Source: Nyssa sinensis (lineage: Eukaryota; Streptophyta; Magnoliopsida; Cornales; Nyssaceae). From it: a stretch of DNA of 64,000 nt. How positions within the stretch are numbered: the stretch's first letter is position 1; the number at the start of each line of letters is the position of its first letter. A program made the translations under genes and the position numbers. The notes below the pieces were generated by a model. It ran no database searches and had not been told where the DNA came from. It saw only the letters and a list, made by a program, of their open reading frames with translations. This document shows positions 33,497 to 45,900 of the stretch, piece by piece. The stretch is from contig CM018043.1 of the NCBI GenBank assembly GCA_008638375.1, positions 42,004,651 to 42,068,650 of the forward strand, written 5' to 3'.

Positions 33497-36400
33497 TGTA
33501 ACACCCCAACCCTGATTAAGAAATTATTAGTTACTAATCATTAATTTGAACCAAACATAAAGAATAATTTAGAAGTTAATCGAGAACCTCATGATAAACC
33601 CATAAAATAATGTCTGAACCTCATTACCAATTAATTAGGTGAAATGATGTTACTTTAACACTAAGAAAACTCGAGTTAACAAACTAGGGAATTCCAAGGG
33701 ATTAATAACCGACACTAGACCTTAGATATTGAAGCTAACCTAAATAGAAAGTGACGGAAGAAACCGCGTCGAAAAAGGAGCAACGGAAAAGAAAATATTT
33801 AGGAAATAGCCAAAATGGAATTCTGCACCAACCAAACAGGGCCTAAGCCTAAAATAGGGAAAAATAGCCAAAAGTGAGGCCAAGAGGAATTGAACCCTTG
33901 ACCAAGTGGGACAAGATTCTTATTACCCAAAAAATTACCAAGTAGGCTGCTACCATCTTTGTGCCTATATATGCAACCAAATTGTATTTAAACCCAAATT
34001 AGCCAAGGCCACCTCCCAAATTGGCCAATGGCCATGCATGCAATCCCCACATCATGACCCCACATCACCCCCTATCACCTCCGATCAGCCACCAAACACA
34101 CTAAGTCTGATATATATATATATATATATATGTATAGGTTATATGTAAAAGAAATGCCATATCATATATAAGCATACCCCACACTCTTTGACCCCAAAAA
34201 GAATCAGTTACTCCTCAGACTTGTGTGTAAGTGTGTGTTCGTGGAGTTGGCTGAGAGAGTGAGGTTAGAGAGAGGAGAGAAAGGGCATGGTGTGAGAGGG
34301 AAAGTTGACCCTATCCAAGTGTGTGCATGCATATAAGTATCACTAAGTGTACCTGAAGAAGTCTAAGCAACCCTAAAGAGCGTTGAGAGGGCCTGAACCA
34401 AGCCAAAGAAGAGACCAGCCACTGTCAATAGGTATAAACCCAAAATTGTAAAATTTTCTGTGTAGAATTTTGCTACTGTTTTTGATGTTTTGAGCCTGAA
34501 TAACTGCATGCATGATACCTAAAATGTAATATCATGAATAAGGCATGAAACTAGAGCATTGAATCGACCCTAAAACACCCACACAGTGCACATCCGCCAT
34601 GGACGGACCTCAAACTTTGCAGGTCTGAACCGACCAACGTTGATCAGATTTTGGCCTGTTAGAACTTAAACTAGACCCTTCTAACATCTCCAAAACCGAC
34701 ATGCGCGACCCTAAATACTTGGAATCGAACACCAAACCGTGAGTTGCAGGTTCAGGTTTAAAACCCAAACTCACCAAAACCTTGATCAAACTGAAATATT
34801 AGGACAGGGACTTGAATCTCACGATTCAAGGATTACAAAAAAACAAATTTCACGAAGATTGGACCAAAAACGGCCATTTTAGAACCAGTTGCAGGTCACG
34901 GTTATCGTTTTTGAAACAGAGCCATAGAGCTCGATTCGATGCCTAAAATGGATGCTAGGATGTTGGTATGGTTCCCAGAAATGTATTAGGATCGAAAACA
35001 GTAAGAAACGAGGCATGAAATCCCACGAACTTGAAGATTTAAAATCTTGAAATTTCAGGCTATAGTAACCCTAGAGTTGGGGACGATGAACAGTGCCGGG
35101 TATCCGGTCGGACCGGGTATCGGGTCGGGCTCCGACCCGACTAAAAAAGGGTGAACCGTTTAAACAGAACTGTGTCGTTTTGAATCTAAACTGATTTAAT
35201 TTAAAATCTTAGGGCTGACATCATCATGACGTCAGCATTGTAATTGAACCGGTTAAAACCGGACTGGACCGGTCCGGTTCCCTTACATATGAACTGAACC
35301 CTTTGGTTCAGTTTGAAACTTTTAAAAAATTATAAACTAACCCTAAAGACTTCACAGAATTTTACTATGGCCCAGATTTCTGAAATTTCGTGTAATTATT
35401 CCCTTGGAAAATTAATATAAATAATAATTTAATTATTTTATTAAAAGAGCATAATTATTATTTTGCCCTTGGGCATTAATTGGGTCAAACGGAGTCCACA
35501 TTTAATGAATCAATAGTGTATTCTTATTATCTTGGGCCGTCTGAAATCAACAGTGGGGTCCGATTCACGAGACGGGACTCCAAAAAATATGACACGTGAA
35601 ATGACCAAAATACCCCAAAGGTACCCGAAGCCAAATAAAAATCCAAGAGGGTCTAAATTGACTTTCTTCGACATTCTGAATCCAACGGTGAGGTCCATAA
35701 CACCGAAATAAGTACTGAAAAATAAGTCACGTGAAAAATAAAACTCATTAAGTCACCACGAGTTGACCGGTTAGACCAATCCTAGGAAGTTAGGATATGT
35801 CAGGCCTAAAATTAAATGAACGAGCATGAATAAGTAATAATTTAAGGTAAATGTGAAGTTGACGAGTTCCTTATGATTTTCTTAGGAGCTACAAAGGGAG
35901 GGGAAAGGCCCACCAGTAGTACAAACCCGGGGAATCAAGGTGAGTAATCTTGCATTTGAAGTGGAGATTTAATTCCACGATTTTGAAGATGTTTTAAACT
36001 TCAAAATGTTTGAAGCATTGAATGTTAAATTCCATATTTCATGATTCCTGTTTTAAATAGTCCGATCTTATAAATCTTATTGTGTCATGCTCAATGACTG
36101 ATTTCTATTACTGTCTTCTTTAAAAGTATTTAACATGTCTATATATTCTGAAGTTCTTGTTTCAAATATTTGAAGATTTTATCATGAAGCCATGAACATC
36201 ATATTTTAAATACTCTTGAAAAGTATTTATTTAAAGAAGCCATATGACAAATGTTTTGCAAGATAATAATAATCACATAGTCAGGATTTTGGGTTTTTTC
36301 GGAACTCAATTGACCTGTCATGTGAAATGCCACATAGTCAGGATTTTGGGTTTCTTCGGAACTCACTTGACCTGTCATGTGGAATGCCTGGTAACAGGAT

Positions 36401-36572
36401 CTAATCCCACAAGCAATGAGATATCTCCACGTATACGCAAAATGGGGAGTCTGGTTCGAAACAGATTCCACTAATGAAAGTGAAAAGATGACAAATGACT
36501 TTAAAAGTGGAAGCAGGTTTTACCCCCCATTTTTCACTGTGCATGTTTATATGTTTTGAAGTGCATATGCTC

Positions 36573-39500
36573 TGTCACGACCCGAAACCCACCCTCTGCG
36601 GATTACCGGATCGCGACCGCCACCCCGAGACCTGAAGCCCCCGAGACAAGGCTCGCATCTGCAGCGGTATCGAATAGATGTGCTACACATGATTGCGGAA
36701 GCGTGAAAAAATTTTTCTTTTCTTTTCTCATTTTTAAATTATGCACATCCGTCCGATACTGCTGCTCCATACTTAACATACATGGTTACACATTCAGAGT
36801 ATAACTAAAACTTAAAGGCTTCATACATTAATACAATACATATTCGATTACCCTTAGGGCTTATTACATATTCTTACATTGTCTACTAATACAAAACGTA
36901 CTACTAGTGTTCATAGGTTCTTCAAAAGAAACTATTTAAACATATCCTTTCAAAAATCAGCTAGACTCATCGTCGTTGTCCTTAAGACCCTGTCTGCTGC
37001 ATCACCTGAAAGGGGGGTCCGAACAAAGTCCAGGTAAGCTAATCTAAGCTTGTGAGCAATTCCAGTATTCGTCATGGGGTTTTCAATTAGCAGTGGTTTT
37101 TAGTACATAAGAATTGTAAAACATTCACTACCAATTGCTTATACAATTTAGAATACAAAGTACATGCATTCTTAAAACAGATAGCTTTGAAACATTTAAA
37201 GTATTCAAGCTAAACTCCTACTTCGTCAAATAGAGTATATAACTCAAACATATGCATTTCAAATAACTTGGAAACATTTAAGGTATCCAAGCAAAACTCG
37301 TACTTCATCAGATAAAGTATATAAACTTTAAATCACATAAATATATATTTGAAAATGAGGGTAAAACCTGCTTTCATTTCCAAAATCACTTTGTTATCTT
37401 TTCTTTTTAATTAGGTGGAATCTGTTTCGAACCAGACTCCCATTTTACTGCCAATACTGTCGATCTCATTTGCCTGGGGGATTAGATCCTGCTACCGGGC
37501 ATTTACTGTTGAATCCCGAAGGATTTCAACCTTCATAAGGGGTGGTACTTAGTACCATTTATCTTGTAAAACATTTATCACATAACTTCTTCAATAGATA
37601 CTTTCATGAGTATTTAAAACATGAAATGTATAATTTCTACAATAGGACTTCAAATACTTGTAACTATCAAATTCAGGATATTTAACATAATTTGGCATTT
37701 AAAACTTTAGACATGCTGAAATATGTTTTAAGAAAACTATGATAGATACCAATCACTGAGCATGTCATATAGAGTTATAAAACAGTACAATTAAAAGCTG
37801 AATCATGTAAATACTGAATTTGAACTTCAAATACTTCATATTTTTTAACTTAAAACTTTTTGAAATCCATGGAGTTAAATCTCCAATTCAAACACAGGGT
37901 TACTCACCTCGTACTTCTGGTTTTCGATCTATTTAGTCGCCTTTCCTTTGGCTTCCTTCAACCTGTGAAGCCATTCTTGCAGCGTTTCGGTGTCCTCCTG
38001 TTTCTTAATCTTTTTCGCTGCTAGTTGCTCCTTGGTTATAGTCTTGTAAATGAAGGGGCGAACGCTGCACACTTCATTTGTTTTGGCAATCCGAATATAT
38101 TTCTGAACTACCTGGAGTTGTTTTTCTAGCTTCTCCCGGAAAACTTTCTGTTTCGGATCATTTGCTATTTGTGCCCTTGTCATCATTGGGGGAACTTCTC
38201 GTTCTTGGTTCATTTTTGTGTCTATTTAATTCTCTGTTTAAAACACAATTTAACGTGTCAAGAAAACAGATTTCTACAATCATACTCTTCTGGTAGCTCC
38301 ATTAACCTTAATGTAAAGTTATTTATTTGACATATTTACGTGTCGTGTCTTTTTCGTATTTCGTTTCTCGTACTTGCCTTAGTATTAATACTTGGCATTA
38401 CTCTAATTTATAGTCATCTGATAGATGCTATTCATCAAATTTTATGTCTTTTTATTTTAGACATTTCTTTTGGTCGAATAGACTCTATCATTGAGTCCGG
38501 AGTGTCCAAGAAAGTCAGTTTAGGCTTTCCTAACATTTAATTCGGACTGTTATATGTAAAAGGACAAAATGGTCATTTACCGTTTTACGTGTCACATTTT
38601 TCTGTACGTTGTTTCATAATTTGGACTCCATTTTTGAGTCCGGGATGTCAAAGAAAGTTAATTTAGACCTTCTCTGATTTCATTTTGGCTTTAGGGTTAC
38701 CAGGGGTATTTTGGTCCTTTTACCCCTTTACTTGTCTTTATTTTTTGGGACCCCATTTCGTGTTGTGGACCTCACCATTGGACTCAGAAGGTCCAAGATA
38801 GTAAGAATATACTAATAACTTGTTAATTTTGGTCAAAGGGTATTTTGGTCATTTACCCCTTACGTGTTTTTATTTTTCGGGTTCCGTCTCATAAAACGGA
38901 CCCTACCATTAGTCTCATAATATCCAAAATAGTAAGGATACACTATTCATATGTTTAATTTGGACTTCATTTGCTCTATTTATGCCACAAGGGCAAAATA
39001 GTAATTTAACTTTATTTATTAAATAATTAAATTAATTATTTAATTATTTTTCCAGGGGTCTAAATGCATAAATTTTCCCTCAGTTGGGCCTCAGTATAAT
39101 TTTTCTAAAGCCCAGGGGTCAATCCGTAATAACCAAAAGTCTTGGTTTATTTTATTTTAAATAAAATAGAAAACCAGAGGGTTCAATTGAATCTTAAGTG
39201 AACCGGTCCGGTTCAGTTGCAAACCAACCGGTTTATCCGGTTTATTTACATGTGGCTGACGTCATCATGACGTCAGCCCTAGCGTCCATTTATTTAAACT
39301 GACATTCAAAACGTCGCCGTTCCATTTAAACGGTGGCAAGCCCAGAGGCTGCCACCTGTCCGAGTCAACCCAGCCTTATTTTAAAAATCGAGTTGACTCG
39401 TCTTCGTCTTCCCCACGAGACCCACTGAAAACCCTAGTTACAGTTTTCCTTTTCTTTCTATTTCGTGCAGTTTGGATCCATGGATCCTTACTGTTTTTGT

Positions 39501-40629
39501 CCCAAAATATTCCTAAGGTATATACAATTCGATTGGCATTCATTTTGGAGTTCAAAACTCGTTCGTGTGTTCGGTTTAGGACATGATAATCCGAACTGTA
39601 ATTCGGTCATACATGCTCATTTCTGAGCCAAAACCCTTGGGGTTTGATTCTTTGTGATCCCCTCTTCATGGGGTTTTACTCTCCATTCAAAAACATGGAT
39701 TTAAAGGCAAATTTGTAGGGTTGGGTTTTGAAACCCGTACCTGCAATTGGATTTTTGGAGGGCTTCCTTTGAGTTTTGTGATCTCGTATAAGTGTTTTTA
39801 GCATGCTCATAGTATCTACCTTAAGTTTTGATAAGCCAATTCAAGCTTAGAAGAAGTCGATTCAGACCTGCCATGGGCAAGGTCTTCAATGGAGATTTTT
39901 CGTGGGTTTCATGTTTTCAGTCGTTTTCATAGCCCATTTTTATGCTTAATACATGTCTAGACATACATTTAAGCATTATATATACAAATCATAACCTAAT
40001 CTCTTAACATATGCAAAATATTCTAAAGAGAGAATTTTAAAAGTTTTCATGGGTTTACCTTTCACCACTGTTTTTCTCTTTCTTTCTTGCTCTGAATCTC
40101 TTCTTCTATCTCCTCAGTTTCCTTCTCTCTGATTTCTTTCGTATGAAGCAAAGCATGCTTTGCATGCCTTGCTTTTAAAGAGAGAGAACCGACCTCTCTC
40201 TCTCTCTCTCCTATTCCCTCTCTCTCTCTCTTCTTTCTGATTCATAGCCCTACATAGCCCTCACTTCTCATTAATTTTACTTTTTCTCTTTTCTACTTTG
40301 CATTAATTTTACAAGATATTTATACATATAATATATACATATATATATATATACACATATATACAAGACCACACACACACACACCAGCCGACACACACAC
40401 ACCATTCACACACTGTTCACACTTTTTCATATATATACTTGCATACATACATGCTTCCATATACATACATACATATTTCACTTTATACATATATATATAT
40501 ATATATTATTTAATTAATATATATAACATTCCTTTACCTTAATTAATTAATAATTAAATTAATTAATTATTTTTGTTAATTCTCGTAATACGTGTCATAT
40601 GACCCGGTATCCCGAGTCGGGATATTACA
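36573..40629 (-). mobile_element. solo LTR (4057 bp)
   Basis: Minus-sense LTR from TGTAATATCCCGACTCGG (40629) to GGGTCGTGACA (36573), target duplication TGCTC at 36568-36572 and 40630-40634. Putative LTR intron: donor GAG/GTGAGTA at 37907, acceptor CCCTTTCAG at 37006 (902 bases). It contains an extra open frame (37929-38213) absent from its close relative at 41231-45397. (CT)n near 40194-40232 and (AC)n near 40370-40402. Confidence 0.9.
37929..38213 (-). CDS. unidentified 94-codon Lys/Glu-rich ORF inside a solo LTR
   Basis: Minus frame starting MNQEREVPPMMTRAQ and ending KEAKGKATK, stop at 37929. It is highly charged with heptad-like Leu/Ile spacing (LEKQLQVVQKYIRIA; TLQEWLHRLKEA), suggesting a coiled coil. 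It lies directly upstream, in LTR sense, of the donor-like site at 37907. Related LTRs have at this spot a short conserved block (CTTAGGAGCTACAA...) instead, so about 300 bases appear to have been gained here. No protein family is recognised; it could be a captured host exon. Expression is unproven. Confidence 0.35.
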   Translation of the reverse strand: MNQEREVPPMMTRAQIANDPKQKVFREKLEKQLQVVQKYIRIAKTNEVCSVRPFIYKTITKEQLAAKKIKKQEDTETLQEWLHRLKEAKGKATK

Positions 40630-41230
40630 TGCTCTATTTAAAGAAATGTATGTTTAGCTTGAATACTTTAAATGTTTCAAAGCTATCTTTATGAAAAGTG
40701 CATGTACTCTATGCTCAAAATGTACGAGCAATTGGCAGTGAGTATTTTATAAACCTCTCATGTACGAAACCTCTGCCAATTGAAAACCCATGACAAATGC
40801 TAGAATTACTCATTGGGCTTTTCGAAGCTCACCCCATTCCCTAACATTTTTCAGGTACTAATGGTGATGAATGGGAGCCTTGCTCCATTTGGGGATGACA
40901 ACTAGTGGCTTTAATATGATCAAGGACTTTTTGGAAGTACTAAAGACTCGTAGATGGTCGAATTTTGAAGTGTAATAGATTTTGGACAACATGTACTTAA
41001 GCCCTCGAGGCATTCAGATATGTACTATGTATAACACTTTAAGTTTTTAATATGCTCTGATTTTATAATCATGTGTACCGCTATGAAGAGCGGCAGTACT
41101 GGATGGATGTGCGAAAGTATATTAAAAAAAGGTTTTTCATGCTTCCGCAAACCAAGGCCGCACCGCCATCCGATATTGTCGCTTATGTGAGCCTTGCCCT
41201 AAGGCCTTCAGGCCGAAGGGCGGCAGTCGC

Positions 41231-44200
41231 TGTCACGACTCGAAACCCACCTTCTGCGGATTACCGGATCACGACCGCCACCCTCAGGCCCGAGGACCCT
41301 TGGGCGAAGGCTCACATAAGTAGCGGTATCGAATAGATGTGCGACATGTGGTTGCGGAAGCGTGAAAAACTTTTTCTTTTCTTTTCTTATTTTTAAATTA
41401 TGCACATCCGTCCGATACTGCCGCTCTATACATAGCATACATGGTTACACATTCAGAGTATAACTAAAATCTTAAAGACTTATATCATAAAACCATCAAC
41501 ATTAGTTACCCCGTGGGGTTTATACATATTGCCGTACTGTATCTTAAACATAAGTGCTAATAATTTTACACAACTCCAAAAAGGAAACATCTAGACATAT
41601 CTCCATAAGTCGGCAGATTCATCGTCTTCAAAACTCGATTACTATCAGTCACCTGAAAGGGGGATCCGAACAAAGTCCGGGTAAGCTAATCTAAGCTTGT
41701 GAGCAATTCCAGTATTCGTCATGGGGTTTTCAATTAGCAGTGGTTTTTAGTACATAAGAGTTTGTAAAACATTCACTGCCAATTGCTCGTATACTTGAAC
41801 ATAGAATATATGCATTTCTTAAAAGAGATAGCTTTGAAACATTTAAAGTATTCAAGCTATACTTATACTTATGAACTTCAAAACATATATCATAACATGC
41901 ATTTCTTAAATAGAGTATATGAAACTCAACATATGCATTTCATAAAACAGATAGCTTTGAAACATTTAAGGTATTCAAGCTAAATTCGTACTTCGTCAAT
42001 AAAGTATATAAACTTTAAAACACATAAATATGTACTGTGAAAATGAGGGTAAAACCTGCTTCCTTTTCCAATACATTTTCTTATCTCTTTTCATTAATGG
42101 AATCCATTTCGAACCAGATTCTCACTTTACGTTTCGTGAAGATATCTTATGCCTGGGGGATTAGATCCTGCTACCTGGCAGTTGACAGTCAATTGAGTTC
42201 CGTACAACTCAATGTCCCATCAAATTTCGGATTAATTTAATTCTGAAAAAACTCATAAAATCCGTGGTGCTTATGCACAGCTTTTCTTACATTCAAATAC
42301 ATTTGATTTCTTCAAGTAGATACTTCTCATGAACAATTGAAACATCATGTACATAATTTCATAACAAATCCTTTAACACATTTGATATAACAAATTCAGA
42401 ACACTTTACATAATTTGGCAATTTAAAACTGTAGACATGCTGAAAAATGTTTTAAAAAAACTATGGTACAATCCATTCACTAAGCATGTCATAATAGAGT
42501 TTATAAAAATAGAACAATTTAACTGAATCATGTAAATACTGAATTCAAAATTTCAAACACTTCATATCTTTGCATTTAAAACCCTTTCAAATCCATGGAG
42601 TTAAATCTCCACTTCAAATACAGGGTTACTCACCTTGGTCCTTTAGGGTTAGTACTAATAGTGCGCCTTCCCACTTTCCTTCATAAACATCTCATCAACT
42701 TCACATTCATTGTAATATCATCTCGATATTCCTCAACTTATGCTTAAATCATATTAGATCCTAAAATGATTTCATGATTTCATATGTACTTAACTTAACT
42801 TATACTCTTAACCTATGACACAATTTAATGTGTTAGAAATTGAATTTATTTCACTTTATACTCTTCTGGTAGCTCCATTAACTTTGAATTGAAGTTATTT
42901 ATTTGACATGTTTACGTGTCGTGTCTTTTCGTATTTTATTTCTCGTACACGCCTTAGTATTAGTACTTTGGCATTACTCTAATTTATAGTCATCTTACAG
43001 ATGCTATTCATCAAATTTTATGTCTTTTTATTTTAGACATTTCTTTTAGTCGAATAGACTCCACCATTGATTCCGGAGTCGAAGAAAGTCGATTTAGGCT
43101 TTCCTAAAAGTTTATTTGGCCTTTTGTATGTAAAAGGGCAAAATGGTCATTTTATCGTTTTATGTGTCATATCTTTCCGTACTTCGTTTCGTAATTTGGA
43201 CTCCATTATTGAGTCCGGGATGTCAAAGAAAGTCAATTTAGACCTTCCCTGATTTCATTTTGACTTTAGAGGCACTAGGGGTATTTTGGTCATTTTAGCC
43301 CCTTTACGTGTCTTTATTTTTTGGACCCCGTCTCGTGTTGTAGACCTCACCATTAGACTCAGAAGGTCCAAGATAGTAAGAATATACTAATAACTTGTAA
43401 ATTTTGGACAAGGGGTATTTTGGTCATTTGCCCCTTTACGTGTATTTATTTTTCAGGCTCCATCTCGTAAAACGGACCCTACCATTAATCTCAAAATATC
43501 CAAAATAGTAAGGATACACTATTCATATGTTTAATTTGGACTTTATTTGCCTCATTTATGATTCAGGGGCAAAATTGTCATTTTACTTTATTTATTAAAT
43601 AATTAAATTAATTATTTAATTATTTTTCTAGGGGTTTAATTGCATAGAATTTTCCTTAGTTGGGCCACAGTGAAATTTCTCATGGTTTTGGGGTCAATCC
43701 GTAATTAATAAAAGGTTTGGTTTATTTAGTTTTAACTAAATCAGAAAACCAAGTGGTTTAGTTTAACCATAAGTGAACCAGTCCGGTCCATTTGTAAGCC
43801 AACTGATTTATCCGGTTTTGTGCATGTTGCTGACGTCACGATGACGTCAGCCCTAGCTATTAGAATTTTAAAACAGGGATGAAATGCCGTCGTTCCATTT
43901 AATCGGTGGCAAGCCCAGAGGCTGCCACGCGTCCGAGTTAACCCACCCGTTTTAAACCGAGTGACGAGTTGACTCGTCGTCTTCCCCACTTCGAACCCAC
44001 TGTAACCCTAATTTTCGAACCTCCATTTTTCTCATTTTCGTGGAGTCTCAACCAAGGAAACTCCACTGTTTTTAATCCAAATTACTTCTGGCACATCAAG
44101 GAGTGTTTTGGCATTCGAGGCTTTAAAAACAGTTCATGGGTTCGGTTTCAACTTGAATAATCCGACCTGTAAGTCAGTCGTTCAGGTTCATTTTTGAACC

Positions 44201-45397
44201 AAAACCCTTAGGGTTTGTCTTGTCGTGACCTATATATCATAGGGTTAAGTTTTTCACTCTTAAATATCAGTTCTGACGCGAGTTTAAAAGGTTGGTTGTA
44301 AAAACCAAAACCTGCAACTCATCGTATGGGGGCCATTTCTTGTGATTTTTGATCGCAGTCTAATGCTTTTAAAACACTCTTGGAGTCTAGTTTAGGTTTT
44401 GATAAACCAAACAAGGTTTTGTTCACATGATTTCAGACCTGCTTCAAGCAAGGTCTTTAATGGCGGCTGCTTATGGGTTTCATGCTTTTAACTGTTTCCA
44501 AGTTCTAATTTCATGCTTGATAAAATTCTTAGACCTATATATAACATCCTACATATATAAATAACTCAAAAACTAGTTCCTATCAATCAAAATTCTAGAG
44601 AGAGAAAATGATAACTTTGAACATTTCTCACCTTTTTGCTATGATTTGATCCTCCTTCACCTCTGATTTTCTCCCTTAGCCTCTTAGTTCTTCTTCTGAT
44701 TCACTTCTTAAGAAGCAAGCATGCTTGCATGCTTTGCTTTTAAAGAGAGGCAACCGACCTCTCTCTCTTCTCTCTCTCTCTCTCCCCCCATGACCTTACG
44801 GCCGAAACCCTTCACTTCTCAATTAATTTCCTTACACAACTTTAATTTTACGTTTTCCCATTCAGCTTTCTCTTTGATTTTTGTAAGATATTTTGTATAT
44901 ATATACATATAATATAACACACATACTAACACACTAAGACTCACACACATCATGTAGCCGAACACACACTTAGAGACACACACACACACCTTAGATATTT
45001 TGTATTGATATACCTTTATAATTTTTAATAATATTTTAATTATTTATATATACATACTTATACATGTACATGTGCATATGTATATATATATACACATACA
45101 TATATTTGGCTCATATACACTCACATATATATATTTATATACTAAATATATTTTATCTTGGGTACATGTATTTATAGTTATACATATACTCACTTTTATA
45201 CACTTTATAACATACACACACAATACACCATAAAGTGTATGTTTGTGTGTTCAAATTTATTTAATTATAATTAGAATTAATGATTTCATATAAATAAATA
45301 AATAATTATTTCCTTTGGTGTAAATATTTTTACACTAGTTTTCTTTAATCTCGAAATACGTGCCATATGACCCGGTATCTCGGGTCGGGATATTACA
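41231..45397 (-). mobile_element. solo LTR (4167 bp), sister of 36573-40629
   Basis: Minus-sense LTR from TGTAATATCCCGACCCG (45397) to GAGTCGTGACA (41231), with target duplication GTCGC at 41226-41230 and 45398-45402. Putative intron: donor AAG/GTGAGTAA at 42633, acceptor CCTTTCAG at 41653 (981 bases). The plus-strand frame 41783-41983 comes from AT-rich repeats. (CT)n near 44759-44784, (AC)n near 44972-44990. Confidence 0.9.
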
Positions 45398-45594
45398 GTC
45401 GCGATTCCCTTAATCTGCACAGGGTGGGTTTCGGGATCGTGACAAAAAATGAAGTGGACAGCCCCTTCATTCGACCCCCACCTCCACCAATTAGATTTCA
45501 TGCAGCAAACTAAATTATAAAATTATGCAATTATATATACCTAAGCCTATTGCGTATGGAAATGAACATTCAAACTTATAGAGAAGAGAAGCTA

Positions 45595-45597
45595 GAG

Positions 45598-45630
<33 letters not shown>
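45595..45630. repeat. (GA)n microsatellite
   Basis: About 36 bases of uninterrupted AG/GA in the 3' LTR of B1. The 5' LTR has only a short version near 17235. Confidence 0.9.
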
Positions 45631-45633
<3 letters not shown>

Positions 45634-45890
45634 GATCTTGTGTGAGAATTACACCAAGTGTGTGTGCTGCACCAAACAGTGTGTGTGTGCGTGAGTGAGC
45701 TGAGATGAGTGACTTGTGAGGGAGAGAATCCATGAGTGTGAGGCCTTATGAGTGTGAGAGAAAGAGTGTGTTTGCTAGTAGGTGTGTGTATGAGTGCATG
45801 CACATGTGTGCCTCTTAGAAGGCCTACGACTAAAGGATGATGGGAAGAGATTGAGCTACTTTGAAGGAGCTTGAGAGGATTAGAGTCAAG

Positions 45891-45900
45891 CTATAAATAG
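45891..45900 (+). promoter_or_regulatory. TATA-like box in the B1 3' LTR
   Basis: CTATAAATAG on the plus strand, a good plant TATA box, in LTR sense and about 1.2-1.3 kb into the LTR. The matching site in the 5' LTR (about 17466-17475) reads TTACAAATAG and would be weakened. Confidence 0.45.

Larger units (their letters stand above)
33497..45444 (+). mobile_element. solo LTR (about 3.7 kb) hosting two further solo LTRs
   Basis: Plus-sense LTR from TGTAACACCCCAACC (33497) to GGGATCGTGACA (45444), with target duplication AAAAA at 33492-33496 and 45445-45449. Its own segments are 33497-36572, 40635-41230 and 45403-45444. Putative LTR intron: donor CAAG/GTGAGTAA at 35940, acceptor TTTTTCAG ending 40854, now enlarged by the solo LTR inside it. 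No coding sequence. Confidence 0.88.
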
